Of a DNA stretch of 6,562 nt, positions 1 through 5,578 are shown piece after piece. Under the pieces are notes generated by a model. That model saw nothing but the letters and a program-made list of their open reading frames with translations, had not been told where the DNA came from and made no database searches. Every line of letters begins with the position of its first letter. Position 1 is the stretch's first letter. Origin of the DNA: Dichloromethanomonas sp964477085 (GTDB lineage: Bacteria > Bacillota > Desulfitobacteriia > Desulfitobacteriales > Syntrophobotulaceae). The stretch is taken from NCBI GenBank assembly GCA_964477085.1, contig CAYZDF010000114.1, forward strand, positions 1-6,562, given 5' to 3'. Both the position numbers and the translations under genes were made by a program.

Positions 1-54
1 ACCCGTGTTACCGCCGTGAAAGGGCGGTGTCTTAGACCGCTTGACCAAGGGGCC
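1..54 (-). tRNA. tRNA-Glu (anticodon UUC), 3' part cut by window edge
   Basis: Read on the minus strand from 54, the sequence begins with the acceptor strand GGCCCCU. A short D stem (GUC/GAC) follows, then a perfect 5-bp anticodon stem CCGCC/GGCGG around the loop CUUUCAC. The anticodon is UUC (positions 20-18), which reads glutamate codons. A 5-nt variable loop (UAACA) and the first half of the T stem (CGGGU) come next before the window ends. The remaining T loop, T-stem half and acceptor 3' strand lie outside the window, so base pairing of the acceptor cannot be confirmed. The order and loop sequences match bacterial tRNA-Glu closely. The gene has its own promoter just upstream and may lead a tRNA cluster continuing beyond the window. 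Confidence 0.93.
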
Positions 55-75
55 GAATGAGCGAGAACATTTGAT

Positions 76-104
76 AGTATATCTAAATGGATTATAATTG
101 TCAA
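76..104 (-). promoter_or_regulatory. Sigma-A type promoter for tRNA-Glu
   Basis: On the minus strand there is a consensus -35 TTGACA (104-99), a 17-nt spacer, and a -10 TATACT (81-76), which is 5 of 6 matches to TATAAT. Transcription would start near 69, about 15 nt before the mature tRNA 5' end, leaving a short leader for RNase P to remove. It is the strongest promoter-like sequence in the window, as expected for a stable RNA gene. Confidence 0.85.
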
Positions 105-409
105 CCCAGTTTAGATAAAATCTTTTATGATTTTATATTATTTTTTTAGCGTATATCATAACAAATACACTTTTAATTTAACATCGATAGAAATTAAATA
201 GACCTATTTTCACTAGTATTAGAAAAGTCCATGAACATTATTCTGCTTGAGTCTAAATTGACTTCAAGTAAGATTTAAATCCATAATAGAATACTGTCAT
301 GTCCAAGTTGTCATATTTAATTATACTTGTCATGTTTAATTACATAAGATCCTATTTAACATTTAGTGTATTAGAATATAAATCCATGTAAAATCATGAC
401 TTCTTTGAC
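105..409. other. AT-rich intergenic region between rnj and tRNA-Glu, no gene seen
   Basis: About 300 bases with no convincing coding sequence. It holds a 19-bp tandem repeat (308-345) and an imperfect hairpin (246-268; CTTGAGTC on one side, GACTTCAAG on the other, one bulged base). It also holds an A/T-only style hairpin at 115-136 (ATAAAATC / GATTTTAT, 6-nt loop). None has a proper U-run after a GC-rich stem on the minus strand, so I see no classical intrinsic terminator for rnj here. The rnj transcript may end at a weak site, by another mechanism, or run on into the tRNA gene. Confidence 0.6.
308..345. repeat. Two tandem copies of a 19-bp AT-rich repeat
   Basis: TTGTCATATTTAATTATAC (308-326) is followed directly by TTGTCATGTTTAATTACAT (327-345). 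The copies agree at 16 of 19 positions. A partial echo of the left end (CTGTCATG) lies at 294-301. The function is unknown. It may be local slippage in AT-rich DNA or a pair of protein-binding sites. Confidence 0.6.
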
Positions 410-2074
410 TTATTTGACCTCTTGAATAATCGGCAATATCATTGGTCTACGCCTGGTTTTCTCATAAAGATGTTTGCCTAAGGTATCTCTTATCTGATTC
501 TTAAGCAGAGCCCATTCGATAATACCATTATCCAGGCAGCGTTCAGTTGTTTGCTTGATTTTTTCCTTAGCTTCATCAATCATGGATTCTGATTCTCGAA
601 CATAAACAAAACCTCTGGTTACGATATCAGGCCCTGCCACGATCTCTCCTGTGGCACGGCTTAGAGCTATAACCACTATGAGGATACCATCTTGTGACAA
701 TTGTTTTCTGTCACGTAAAACGATATTACCTACATCGCCAACACCTAATCCATCAACCAGAATCCTTCCAGCCTGAACTTTGCCAGCCAAACAAGCACCG
801 TTTCTGGTAAACTCAATAACGCTTCCATTTTCCGCTACAAAGATATTTTCTTGCGGAATGCCAAGTTGTTCAGCAAGTTGTCCATGTTTAATGAGCATCC
901 GGTACTCCCCGTGCACAGGAATGAAGTATTTAGGCTTAACCATATTAAGCATTAACTTCAACTCTTCTTGACTGGCATGACCAGAAACGTGAACACCTGA
1001 CATGGGTTCATAAATGACATTAGCACCTAATTTAAAGAGTTGGTTAATAGTCCTGGCGACAGATTTTTCGTTACCTGGAATAGGACTGGCTGAGATCACA
1101 ACTGTATCACCAGGTTGGATCTCAAGTCGCTTATGATCGTTCATGGCCATTCGCGTTAAAGCAGACATGGGTTCGCCTTGACTGCCTGTTGTAATAATAC
1201 AAGCTTGATTACTTGGGAGTTGGACTATTTCATCAACATCTACCAGAGTCCCTTCTGGAATGTTCAGATAACCTAATTCTGCAGCTATAGTGGCGTAATT
1301 CAACATACTTCTGCCGACGATGGCTACTTTTCTATTGGTTTTGAAAGCAGCTGTTATAACTTGCTGTACCCTGTGAACGTTCGAAGCAAAACTAGCGAGG
1401 ATGATCCTTTCTTTGGCATTCCTAAAGACTTCATCAAACATCTCGCCTACTCTTCTCTCAGACATCGTGAAACCCTGGCGTTCAACATTGGTGCTATCAG
1501 ACATTAAGCAGAGTACACCTTTCTGTCCGAGTTCCGAAAACTTATAGATATCGAGTATTTCTGAAGTAACCGGGGTATGATCAAGCTTGAAATCTCCCGT
1601 ATGAACGATAGTTCCAAGAGGCGTATGAATGGCAAGTCCAACTGCATCAGGTATACTATGACTAACTCGTATGAAGTCAATTTTAAAGATGCCAAGTTTT
1701 ATACTATCCCCTGGCTTAACAACTGTGGATTTCATATTCCCAACATTACTCTCTTTGAGTTTGGACTGAATTAACCCTAATGTTAAGCTGGTACTGAATA
1801 TGGGTACATCAATATCTCTTAAGAGATAAGGTAATGTACCAATATGATCTTCATGGCCATGGGTAACCAATATTCCTAAAAGGAGATCTTTGTTCTCAAT
1901 GAGGTAGGAATAATCAGGAATAACGATATCAATTCCAAGCATATCATCTTCAGGAAAAGCTAATCCCGCATCAATAACAATCATTTGATTATCGTAACGA
2001 ATGACTGTCATGTTTTTCCCCACTTCACCTAATCCACCGAGCGGGATGATTTGCAATTTGTGTTCTTTTGGCAA
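410..2074 (-). CDS. rnj: Ribonuclease J (metallo-beta-lactamase/beta-CASP family)
   Basis: This is a cytoplasmic 5'-to-3' exoribonuclease and endoribonuclease for mRNA turnover and RNA maturation, a core part of RNA decay in Bacillota. From the chosen start the protein is 554 aa, almost the same as B. subtilis RNase J1 and J2 (555 aa each). The N-terminal metallo-beta-lactamase fold carries the metal-binding motif HGHEDH at residues 72-77, with further ligands at H139 (VSHS), D161 (HTGDF) and H388 (PVHGEYR). The beta-CASP insert covers roughly residues 210-360, followed by SGHAS (364-368) and the C-terminal domain. The start is taken as TTG at 2074-2072, because GGAGGTG sits 6 nt upstream. 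An in-frame ATG 21 nt further up has no ribosome site and places that GGAGGTG inside the gene. In B. subtilis the gene at this locus is rnjB, but here the full metal motif is present, as in J1. I therefore use the neutral symbol rnj. Confidence 0.95.
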   Translation of the reverse strand: MPKEHKLQIIPLGGLGEVGKNMTVIRYDNQMIVIDAGLAFPEDDMLGIDIVIPDYSYLIENKDLLLGILVTHGHEDHIGTLPYLLRDIDVPIFSTSLTLGLIQSKLKESNVGNMKSTVVKPGDSIKLGIFKIDFIRVSHSIPDAVGLAIHTPLGTIVHTGDFKLDHTPVTSEILDIYKFSELGQKGVLCLMSDSTNVERQGFTMSERRVGEMFDEVFRNAKERIILASFASNVHRVQQVITAAFKTNRKVAIVGRSMLNYATIAAELGYLNIPEGTLVDVDEIVQLPSNQACIITTGSQGEPMSALTRMAMNDHKRLEIQPGDTVVISASPIPGNEKSVARTINQLFKLGANVIYEPMSGVHVSGHASQEELKLMLNMVKPKYFIPVHGEYRMLIKHGQLAEQLGIPQENIFVAENGSVIEFTRNGACLAGKVQAGRILVDGLGVGDVGNIVLRDRKQLSQDGILIVVIALSRATGEIVAGPDIVTRGFVYVRESESMIDEAKEKIKQTTERCLDNGIIEWALLKNQIRDTLGKHLYEKTRRRPMILPIIQEVK

Positions 2075-2256
2075 AAGCAACACCTCCATAATCATTTTTA
2101 TGTTAAATCCCTTACTTGTTTTTGTTCAGACTCTGCAAGACCTTAAAGAAAACAATAAGATACCCCGAAGTATTCCCATCGATTAAAAAAAGGCAAAAAA
2201 ATCAATACCTCTTAGGTTTCAACGAGTCTATACAGTTAGCCGTACACACAACAGTT
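2075..2256 (-). other. Long (about 180 nt) 5' leader of rnj
   Basis: The leader lies between the predicted promoter and the RNase J start. It contains two runs of seven T (minus strand, 2201-2195 and 2191-2185) separated by GCC. They are preceded by a tiny hairpin ACCT-AAG-AGGT (2217-2207). A 6-bp inverted repeat TATACA/TGTATA lies near the 5' end. No known riboswitch class or small ORF with a ribosome site was recognised. The long leader is compatible with post-transcriptional control, but this is inference. Confidence 0.4.
2081..2087 (-). promoter_or_regulatory. Ribosome binding site that decides the rnj TTG start
   Basis: The minus strand reads GGAGGTG, then TTGCTT, then TTG (2074-2072). 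This near-perfect Shine-Dalgarno with a 6-nt gap identifies the TTG as the initiation codon. The upstream ATG codons at 2095 and 2089 have no purine-rich site at the right distance. Confidence 0.8.
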
Positions 2257-2262
2257 GTATAT

Positions 2263-2291
2263 ATTATAGTCTTGAAAGACATTATGTGCAA
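2263..2291 (-). promoter_or_regulatory. Predicted sigma-A promoter of rnj
   Basis: On the minus strand there is a perfect -10 TATAAT (2268-2263), 17 nt downstream of TTGCAC (2291-2286). The -35 matches only the TTG half of the consensus, so the call rests on the -10, the spacing, and the position just downstream of the dapA terminator and upstream of rnj. Start of transcription would be near 2256. Confidence 0.6.
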
Positions 2292-2334
2292 GTACGCAGA
2301 ACTTCTTCTGTCATTATTATTGCCCAAACTGCAT

Positions 2335-2366
2335 AAAAAGTAAAACTTCGGCAAAAAATGCCGAAG
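2335..2366 (-). terminator. Rho-independent terminator after dapA
   Basis: Minus-strand arms CTTCGGCA (2366-2359) and TGCCGAAG (2353-2346) form a perfect 8-bp GC-containing stem with a 5-nt T loop. A U-rich tail TTTTACTTTTT (2345-2335) follows. It lies about 100 nt beyond the dapA stop and upstream of the rnj promoter, separating the two transcription units. The plus strand also has an A-run and a stem but no matching U-tract, so the terminator works in the minus direction. Confidence 0.9.
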
Positions 2367-2465
2367 AAAAAAATCACTTAATTTATACCAATAACTCCAA
2401 AATATGGATAATATCATTATGTATTCAAATCATCATGTATTTCTGGAATTTTTTTCTGTAAATAA

Positions 2466-3353
2466 TTAAACGTCTAGCGGAAGTGCCTGAATTTTAGTAA
2501 ACAATTCATTTAAGAAATCTTGTTCAGCTTGAGATGGTCCCACGATAGGAAGACGATACCCACCTGCTTCAAGTCCGATTTGATTAAGAAGGTATTTGAC
2601 TGGCACCGGATTGGTAGCGACAAACATACCCTTAAAGATAGGTAAAAGAAGAAGATGCCATCTTAATGCTTTTTGAGTATCTCCCTCGGAAAATGCCTTT
2701 ATCATTTTTTGAATCTGGTTTCCCACAAGATGCGCTGCTACACTGACAATTCCTGAACTTCCTAAAGAAAGCATCGGTAAAGTGAGAGAATCATCACCAG
2801 CATAGATTGCAAACGAATCCGGAAGGATACTCTTGAGTTCACTCACCTGATCCATGACTCCCGCAGCTTCTTTAATACAAACGATATTAGGAATCTCAGA
2901 TAATTTCTTTACGGTTTGAGGTAGCAGATTAATTACGGTTCTTCCCGGTATATTATATAGCATGACCGGAAGGTCTGTGGCCTCAGCAATGGCTTTAAAA
3001 TGGGCGTACAGACCTTCTTGTGAAGGTTTATTGTAATAGGGGACAACAGCCATAATACCGTCTAATTGTTGGTCAGTAATCTTCTCTACGAGGTCAATAC
3101 TTTCTCGTGTAGAATATGTACCAACCCCGGCAATAACCTTACAGGTATTCCCCACAGCCTGTTTGACTTCATTAAACAAGTTTATTTTTTCTTCTTTTGT
3201 CAGATTTGGGGTTTCTCCAGTCGTTCCCGCTACAACAATACCATCTGATCCGTTAGCTGCTAGGTAACGTGCAATTTTTACAGCTGCTGAATAATTAACG
3301 TTCTGTTTTTCATCAAATGGTGTAACCATAGCGGTTAACACTTTCCCGAACAT
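2466..3353 (-). CDS. dapA: 4-hydroxy-tetrahydrodipicolinate synthase (DapA)
   Basis: This cytoplasmic lyase condenses pyruvate with aspartate semialdehyde, the first step of the diaminopimelate/lysine branch. Its product is also the precursor of dipicolinate in sporulating cells. The 295-aa protein is a single TIM barrel of normal family length (about 290-300). Residues matching the E. coli enzyme are all present: T44 and T45 in GTTGE (43-47), Y107, Y133 (LYNIPGR, 132-138), R138, and the Schiff-base lysine K161 in CIKEAAG (159-165). The ATG start is supported by AGGGGGT 8 nt upstream. The gene follows the aspartokinase after 162 nt and ends before a strong terminator, so it is the last gene of its unit. 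No truncation or odd substitution is visible. Confidence 0.97.
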   Translation of the reverse strand: MFGKVLTAMVTPFDEKQNVNYSAAVKIARYLAANGSDGIVVAGTTGETPNLTKEEKINLFNEVKQAVGNTCKVIAGVGTYSTRESIDLVEKITDQQLDGIMAVVPYYNKPSQEGLYAHFKAIAEATDLPVMLYNIPGRTVINLLPQTVKKLSEIPNIVCIKEAAGVMDQVSELKSILPDSFAIYAGDDSLTLPMLSLGSSGIVSVAAHLVGNQIQKMIKAFSEGDTQKALRWHLLLLPIFKGMFVATNPVPVKYLLNQIGLEAGGYRLPIVGPSQAEQDFLNELFTKIQALPLDV

Positions 3354-3382
3354 TTTAATATACCCCCTAAATAATACATTAA

Positions 3383-3388
3383 ATTATA
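3383..3388 (-). promoter_or_regulatory. Possible -10 element for an extra dapA promoter
   Basis: A perfect TATAAT (3388-3383, minus strand) lies 30 nt upstream of dapA. No good -35 hexamer is found at 16-18 nt. The best resemblance is TCGACC, 20 nt upstream, which is too far. It may be a weak or activator-dependent promoter, or chance in AT-rich sequence. Confidence 0.3.
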
Positions 3389-3515
3389 AGATTTCTTATT
3401 TTCTCTCTGGTCGAGTATCCTTACTCTGCAGTTCATGACTATGCCAAAGGAATACTTCTATTTCATTCAGTTGAATACTGACTATCATTTTATTACTGAA
3501 CTATCTTTATGTTAG

Positions 3516-4742
3516 TTATTTTTCTAATTGAAATTTATGATGGAGTGATTTCACAGCTGCTACCATCTGATCTTTTCTGACAAGGACCCAAATAGTGGTA
3601 TGAGAGTCAGCAGATTGGAGAACCTCCACTTCACTTTCGGCCAGAGCTTCAACCATATTGGCCATTACTCCAGGGACATCTGCTATTCCTCCCCCAACAA
3701 GAGCCACTTTAGCACAGCTGGGGTTAGCTTCAGGCTCAAAACCCATATTTTTAAGAATGTTGATAGCCTTATTGGCCAGCTCATCTCTTACTGTGTATAA
3801 GACATTTTCGGGCTGAACGCTGATGAAGTCTACACTGATATCTGCAAGAGCCATCCCTTTAAAGATTTTTTTAACCGCCTGGGTTTTGTTTTCTTCATTA
3901 AGGATATTGATCTTTATTTGTGTAACGTTAGGCGTATGGGCAATACCGGCAATAATACGATCACCAATCACATCTGAACCCTCAGCCATGTCAGGTTGGA
4001 TATTGGTAACAAGTGTCCCTGGAGCATCGGTAAAAGTACACTTCACCCTTAAAGGAATATTCTTTTGCATAGCAATCTCCACCGCCCTCGGGTGAATTAC
4101 TTTAGCCCCTTGATGAGCTAAGTGGCAGATATCATTATAAGTGACAACATCAAGAATTTTAGCATCTTCGACAATACGAGGATCTGCCGTCATAATTCCC
4201 TCTACATCGGTATAAATATCGATTGCTTCTGCATTGAGGGCAACTCCAATAGCTGCTGCTGTGGTATCACTGCCACCTCTCCCTAACGTTGTTATTTGTC
4301 CATCTTCAGTCATCCCTTGAAAACCGGTTACAATAACAACTTTTCCTTCTTCCAGCTGTCGAAGAATTCGCTGTGGCTCAATACGGATGATCCTGGCATC
4401 ACCAAAACAGTCATTGGTGATAATTCCGGCCTGTCCTCCGGTAAATAACACAGCTTCCAGTCCCAGACTCTGTAACGTACTGACCATTACTGTTCCAGAA
4501 ATAACTTCCCCACAACTCATCAAAAGATCCATTTCTCTTTTAGGGACCTCGGAATAGATATTAGAAACCATTTTAATGAAGGTATCTGTCGCATACGGAT
4601 CTCCAGACCGTCCTATCGCTGAAACGACGACCACAGGTGAATATCCCTGACTGACAGCTTCTGACACTTTTGCAGCAACCTGTGCTCTTCCTTCCGGATT
4701 TGCAACTGACGTTCCACCAAATTTTTGTACTAAAATTCGCAA
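3516..4742 (-). CDS. dapG: Aspartate kinase, DapG-type (aspartokinase I)
   Basis: This enzyme phosphorylates aspartate to 4-aspartyl phosphate, the committed step of the aspartate family pathway (lysine, diaminopimelate, threonine, methionine). The 408-aa protein opens with the kinase motif KFGGTS (7-12). It also has GDPYATD (47-53), GRGGSDT in the amino-acid kinase core (154-160), and the conserved segment YTDVEGIMTADPR (177-189). HPRAVEIA follows at 217-224. The C-terminal third (about 262-405) holds two ACT regulatory domains, ending in the LQSADSHTTIWVLV segment (375-388) that I recall from B. subtilis DapG. That resemblance and the neighbours dpaB and dapA favour DapG, whose known effector is meso-diaminopimelate, over LysC; the effector here is inferred. 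The start is TTG at 4742, with GGGAGGAG 8 nt upstream. No lysine riboswitch is seen in the short leader. Confidence 0.93.
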   Translation of the reverse strand: MRILVQKFGGTSVANPEGRAQVAAKVSEAVSQGYSPVVVVSAIGRSGDPYATDTFIKMVSNIYSEVPKREMDLLMSCGEVISGTVMVSTLQSLGLEAVLFTGGQAGIITNDCFGDARIIRIEPQRILRQLEEGKVVIVTGFQGMTEDGQITTLGRGGSDTTAAAIGVALNAEAIDIYTDVEGIMTADPRIVEDAKILDVVTYNDICHLAHQGAKVIHPRAVEIAMQKNIPLRVKCTFTDAPGTLVTNIQPDMAEGSDVIGDRIIAGIAHTPNVTQIKINILNEENKTQAVKKIFKGMALADISVDFISVQPENVLYTVRDELANKAINILKNMGFEPEANPSCAKVALVGGGIADVPGVMANMVEALAESEVEVLQSADSHTTIWVLVRKDQMVAAVKSLHHKFQLEK

Positions 4743-4773
4743 GATAGTTTCTCCTCCCTCATTAACTAATTAT

Positions 4774-4802
4774 ATTATAACAGCTACTCCATGATTTGTA
4801 CT
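4774..4802 (-). promoter_or_regulatory. Extended -10 promoter of the aspartokinase gene
   Basis: The minus strand reads TGTTATAAT (4782-4774), a perfect TATAAT with the TGn extension. The hexamer 17 nt upstream (AGTACA, 4802-4797) matches only the ACA half of the -35 consensus, as is common for extended -10 promoters. Start of transcription would be near 4767, giving a leader of only about 25 nt. That leaves no room for a riboswitch or T-box and suggests control of the enzyme by feedback or at initiation. Confidence 0.65.
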
Positions 4803-4819
4803 CATATATATCTGTAATC

Positions 4820-4851
4820 TTTGCGAATAAAATATTTGGAAAATTCACAAA
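4820..4851. repeat. 9-bp inverted repeat upstream of the aspartokinase promoter
   Basis: Plus-strand arms TTTGCGAAT (4820-4828) and ATTCACAAA (4843-4851) are separated by 14 nt. The single mismatch becomes a G-U pair in minus-strand RNA. It lies just upstream of the -35 position, so it could be an operator or activator site, or structure at the end of the dpaAB transcript. Confidence 0.35.
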
Positions 4852-4884
4852 AAGTGTACCTATTCAATATGGACAAAATGTTGC

Positions 4885-4920
4885 AAATTTAGTGCTCTGA
4901 GTTTACAGAACACTAAATTT
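4885..4920 (-). terminator. Strong hairpin after dpaB, possible terminator of the dpaAB operon
   Basis: Two 15-nt arms (4920-4906 and 4899-4885, minus strand) pair around a 6-nt loop. All pairs are Watson-Crick except one G-U. On the plus strand that pair would be a C-A mismatch, so the structure fits minus-strand RNA better. It lies about 60 nt past the dpaB stop. A proper U-run is missing (AAATTTGCAACATTTTG follows the loop-side arm), so it may be a weak terminator, or a 3'-end stabiliser or processing structure. Confidence 0.5.
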
Positions 4921-4942
4921 ACCTGAGTTTTGAAAATTTTAT

Positions 4943-4974
4943 CTAAATAAGGATACTAAATAAGGATACTAAAT
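4943..4974. repeat. 13-bp perfect tandem repeat just after dpaB
   Basis: CTAAATAAGGATA occurs at 4943-4955 and again at 4956-4968, with a third partial copy CTAAAT at 4969-4974. The copies are identical, which suggests recent slippage or a functional pair of sites. It lies between the dpaB stop and the hairpin. Confidence 0.8.
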
Positions 4975-4981
4975 TTCTGCT

Positions 4982-5578
4982 CTATTCATAAGATGTATAT
5001 TCTACCAGCAATGGCTGAATCTGCCTCCCCTGACAGGCTTCCAGAATCGTATCCGGAATCTTTTCCATGTGAGCGACAAGAGAGTTGGCCTTTATAATCG
5101 GACTATCCTGACCAAAAGGAACCAAATAAATGTTCTTTGTCATAAGCAGGGTACCAATATTCCTGGCGTTAACACCTAAACCGTCATTGGTTGATACTGC
5201 AATAACGACTGGCCTTAGATTTCTTAGGTGTGCCTTTGCTGCCATAAGTACTGGCGTATCTGAAATACCATTAGCAAATTTTGCGAGTGTATTTCCAGTG
5301 CAAGGAGCGATAACAACACAGTCTAATGTTTTTTGGGGACCAACGGGCTCTACTTCTGGAATGGTCCGAAGAGGCACCTTGCCTGTAATTTCTGTCAGCT
5401 TTTCTTTCCAAGATGAAGATGTGCCAAATCGTGTATCCATGTGATCCACTGAATGAGAAATAATGGGAATAATATCTGCTCCCTCAGCAACCAGTTGTTT
5501 CAGGATTTCAATCACTTCTGCCAGGGTACAGTGCGAACCGGTTAGGGCGAATCCGATCTTCATGCCTCTAAATCTCAT
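4982..5578 (-). CDS. dpaB: Dipicolinate synthase subunit B (DpaB/SpoVFB)
   Basis: This is the flavoprotein-like subunit of dipicolinate synthase, which works with DpaA in the mother cell during sporulation to make dipicolinic acid for the spore core. The 198-aa protein is close to B. subtilis SpoVFB (about 200 aa). It begins with the nucleotide-binding strand and loop KIGFALTGSHCT (7-18). It has the family segment VIAPCTGNTLAKFANGISD (89-107) followed by PVLMAAKAHLRN (109-120), and a second conserved block NDGLGVNARN (131-140). The fold is that of the flavin-dependent UbiX/Dfp-like family. The ATG overlaps the dpaA stop (ATGA, 4 nt), and GGGGG lies about 9 nt upstream, so the two subunits are translationally coupled. 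An internal ATG at codon 6 has a poorly spaced site and is less likely. Confidence 0.95.
   Translation of the reverse strand: MRFRGMKIGFALTGSHCTLAEVIEILKQLVAEGADIIPIISHSVDHMDTRFGTSSSWKEKLTEITGKVPLRTIPEVEPVGPQKTLDCVVIAPCTGNTLAKFANGISDTPVLMAAKAHLRNLRPVVIAVSTNDGLGVNARNIGTLLMTKNIYLVPFGQDSPIIKANSLVAHMEKIPDTILEACQGRQIQPLLVEYTSYE

Noticed and set aside
115..136. Perfect 8-bp hairpin ATAAAATC / GATTTTAT near a T-run
   Set aside because: The stem is almost all A-T and the T-run follows it only on the plus strand, where no gene ends. It is better seen as AT-rich DNA upstream of the tRNA promoter.
398..418. 9-nt near-repeat around the rnj stop codon (TTCTTTGAC / TTATTTGAC)
   Set aside because: Too short and low in complexity to support a function, and partly forced by the coding end.
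2116..2343. Open frames on both strands in the rnj-dapA gap
   Set aside because: They cross the dapA terminator or the rnj promoter, have odd composition and lack ribosome sites.
3486..3515. Possible terminator after the aspartokinase (AACTA / TAGTT)
   Set aside because: Only a 5-bp A-T rich stem with a 9-nt loop and no U-run.
3823..4095. Open frame on the plus strand inside the aspartokinase
   Set aside because: It is the antisense shadow of a well-conserved kinase gene, with no ribosome site or recognisable protein. Similar antisense frames at 5130-5444, 5780-6073 and 6218-6553 are rejected for the same reason.
4743..4981. Lysine riboswitch or T-box upstream of the aspartokinase
   Set aside because: The predicted leader is only about 25 nt, and the region lacks the multi-helix architecture, the T-box sequence and a terminator next to the gene.
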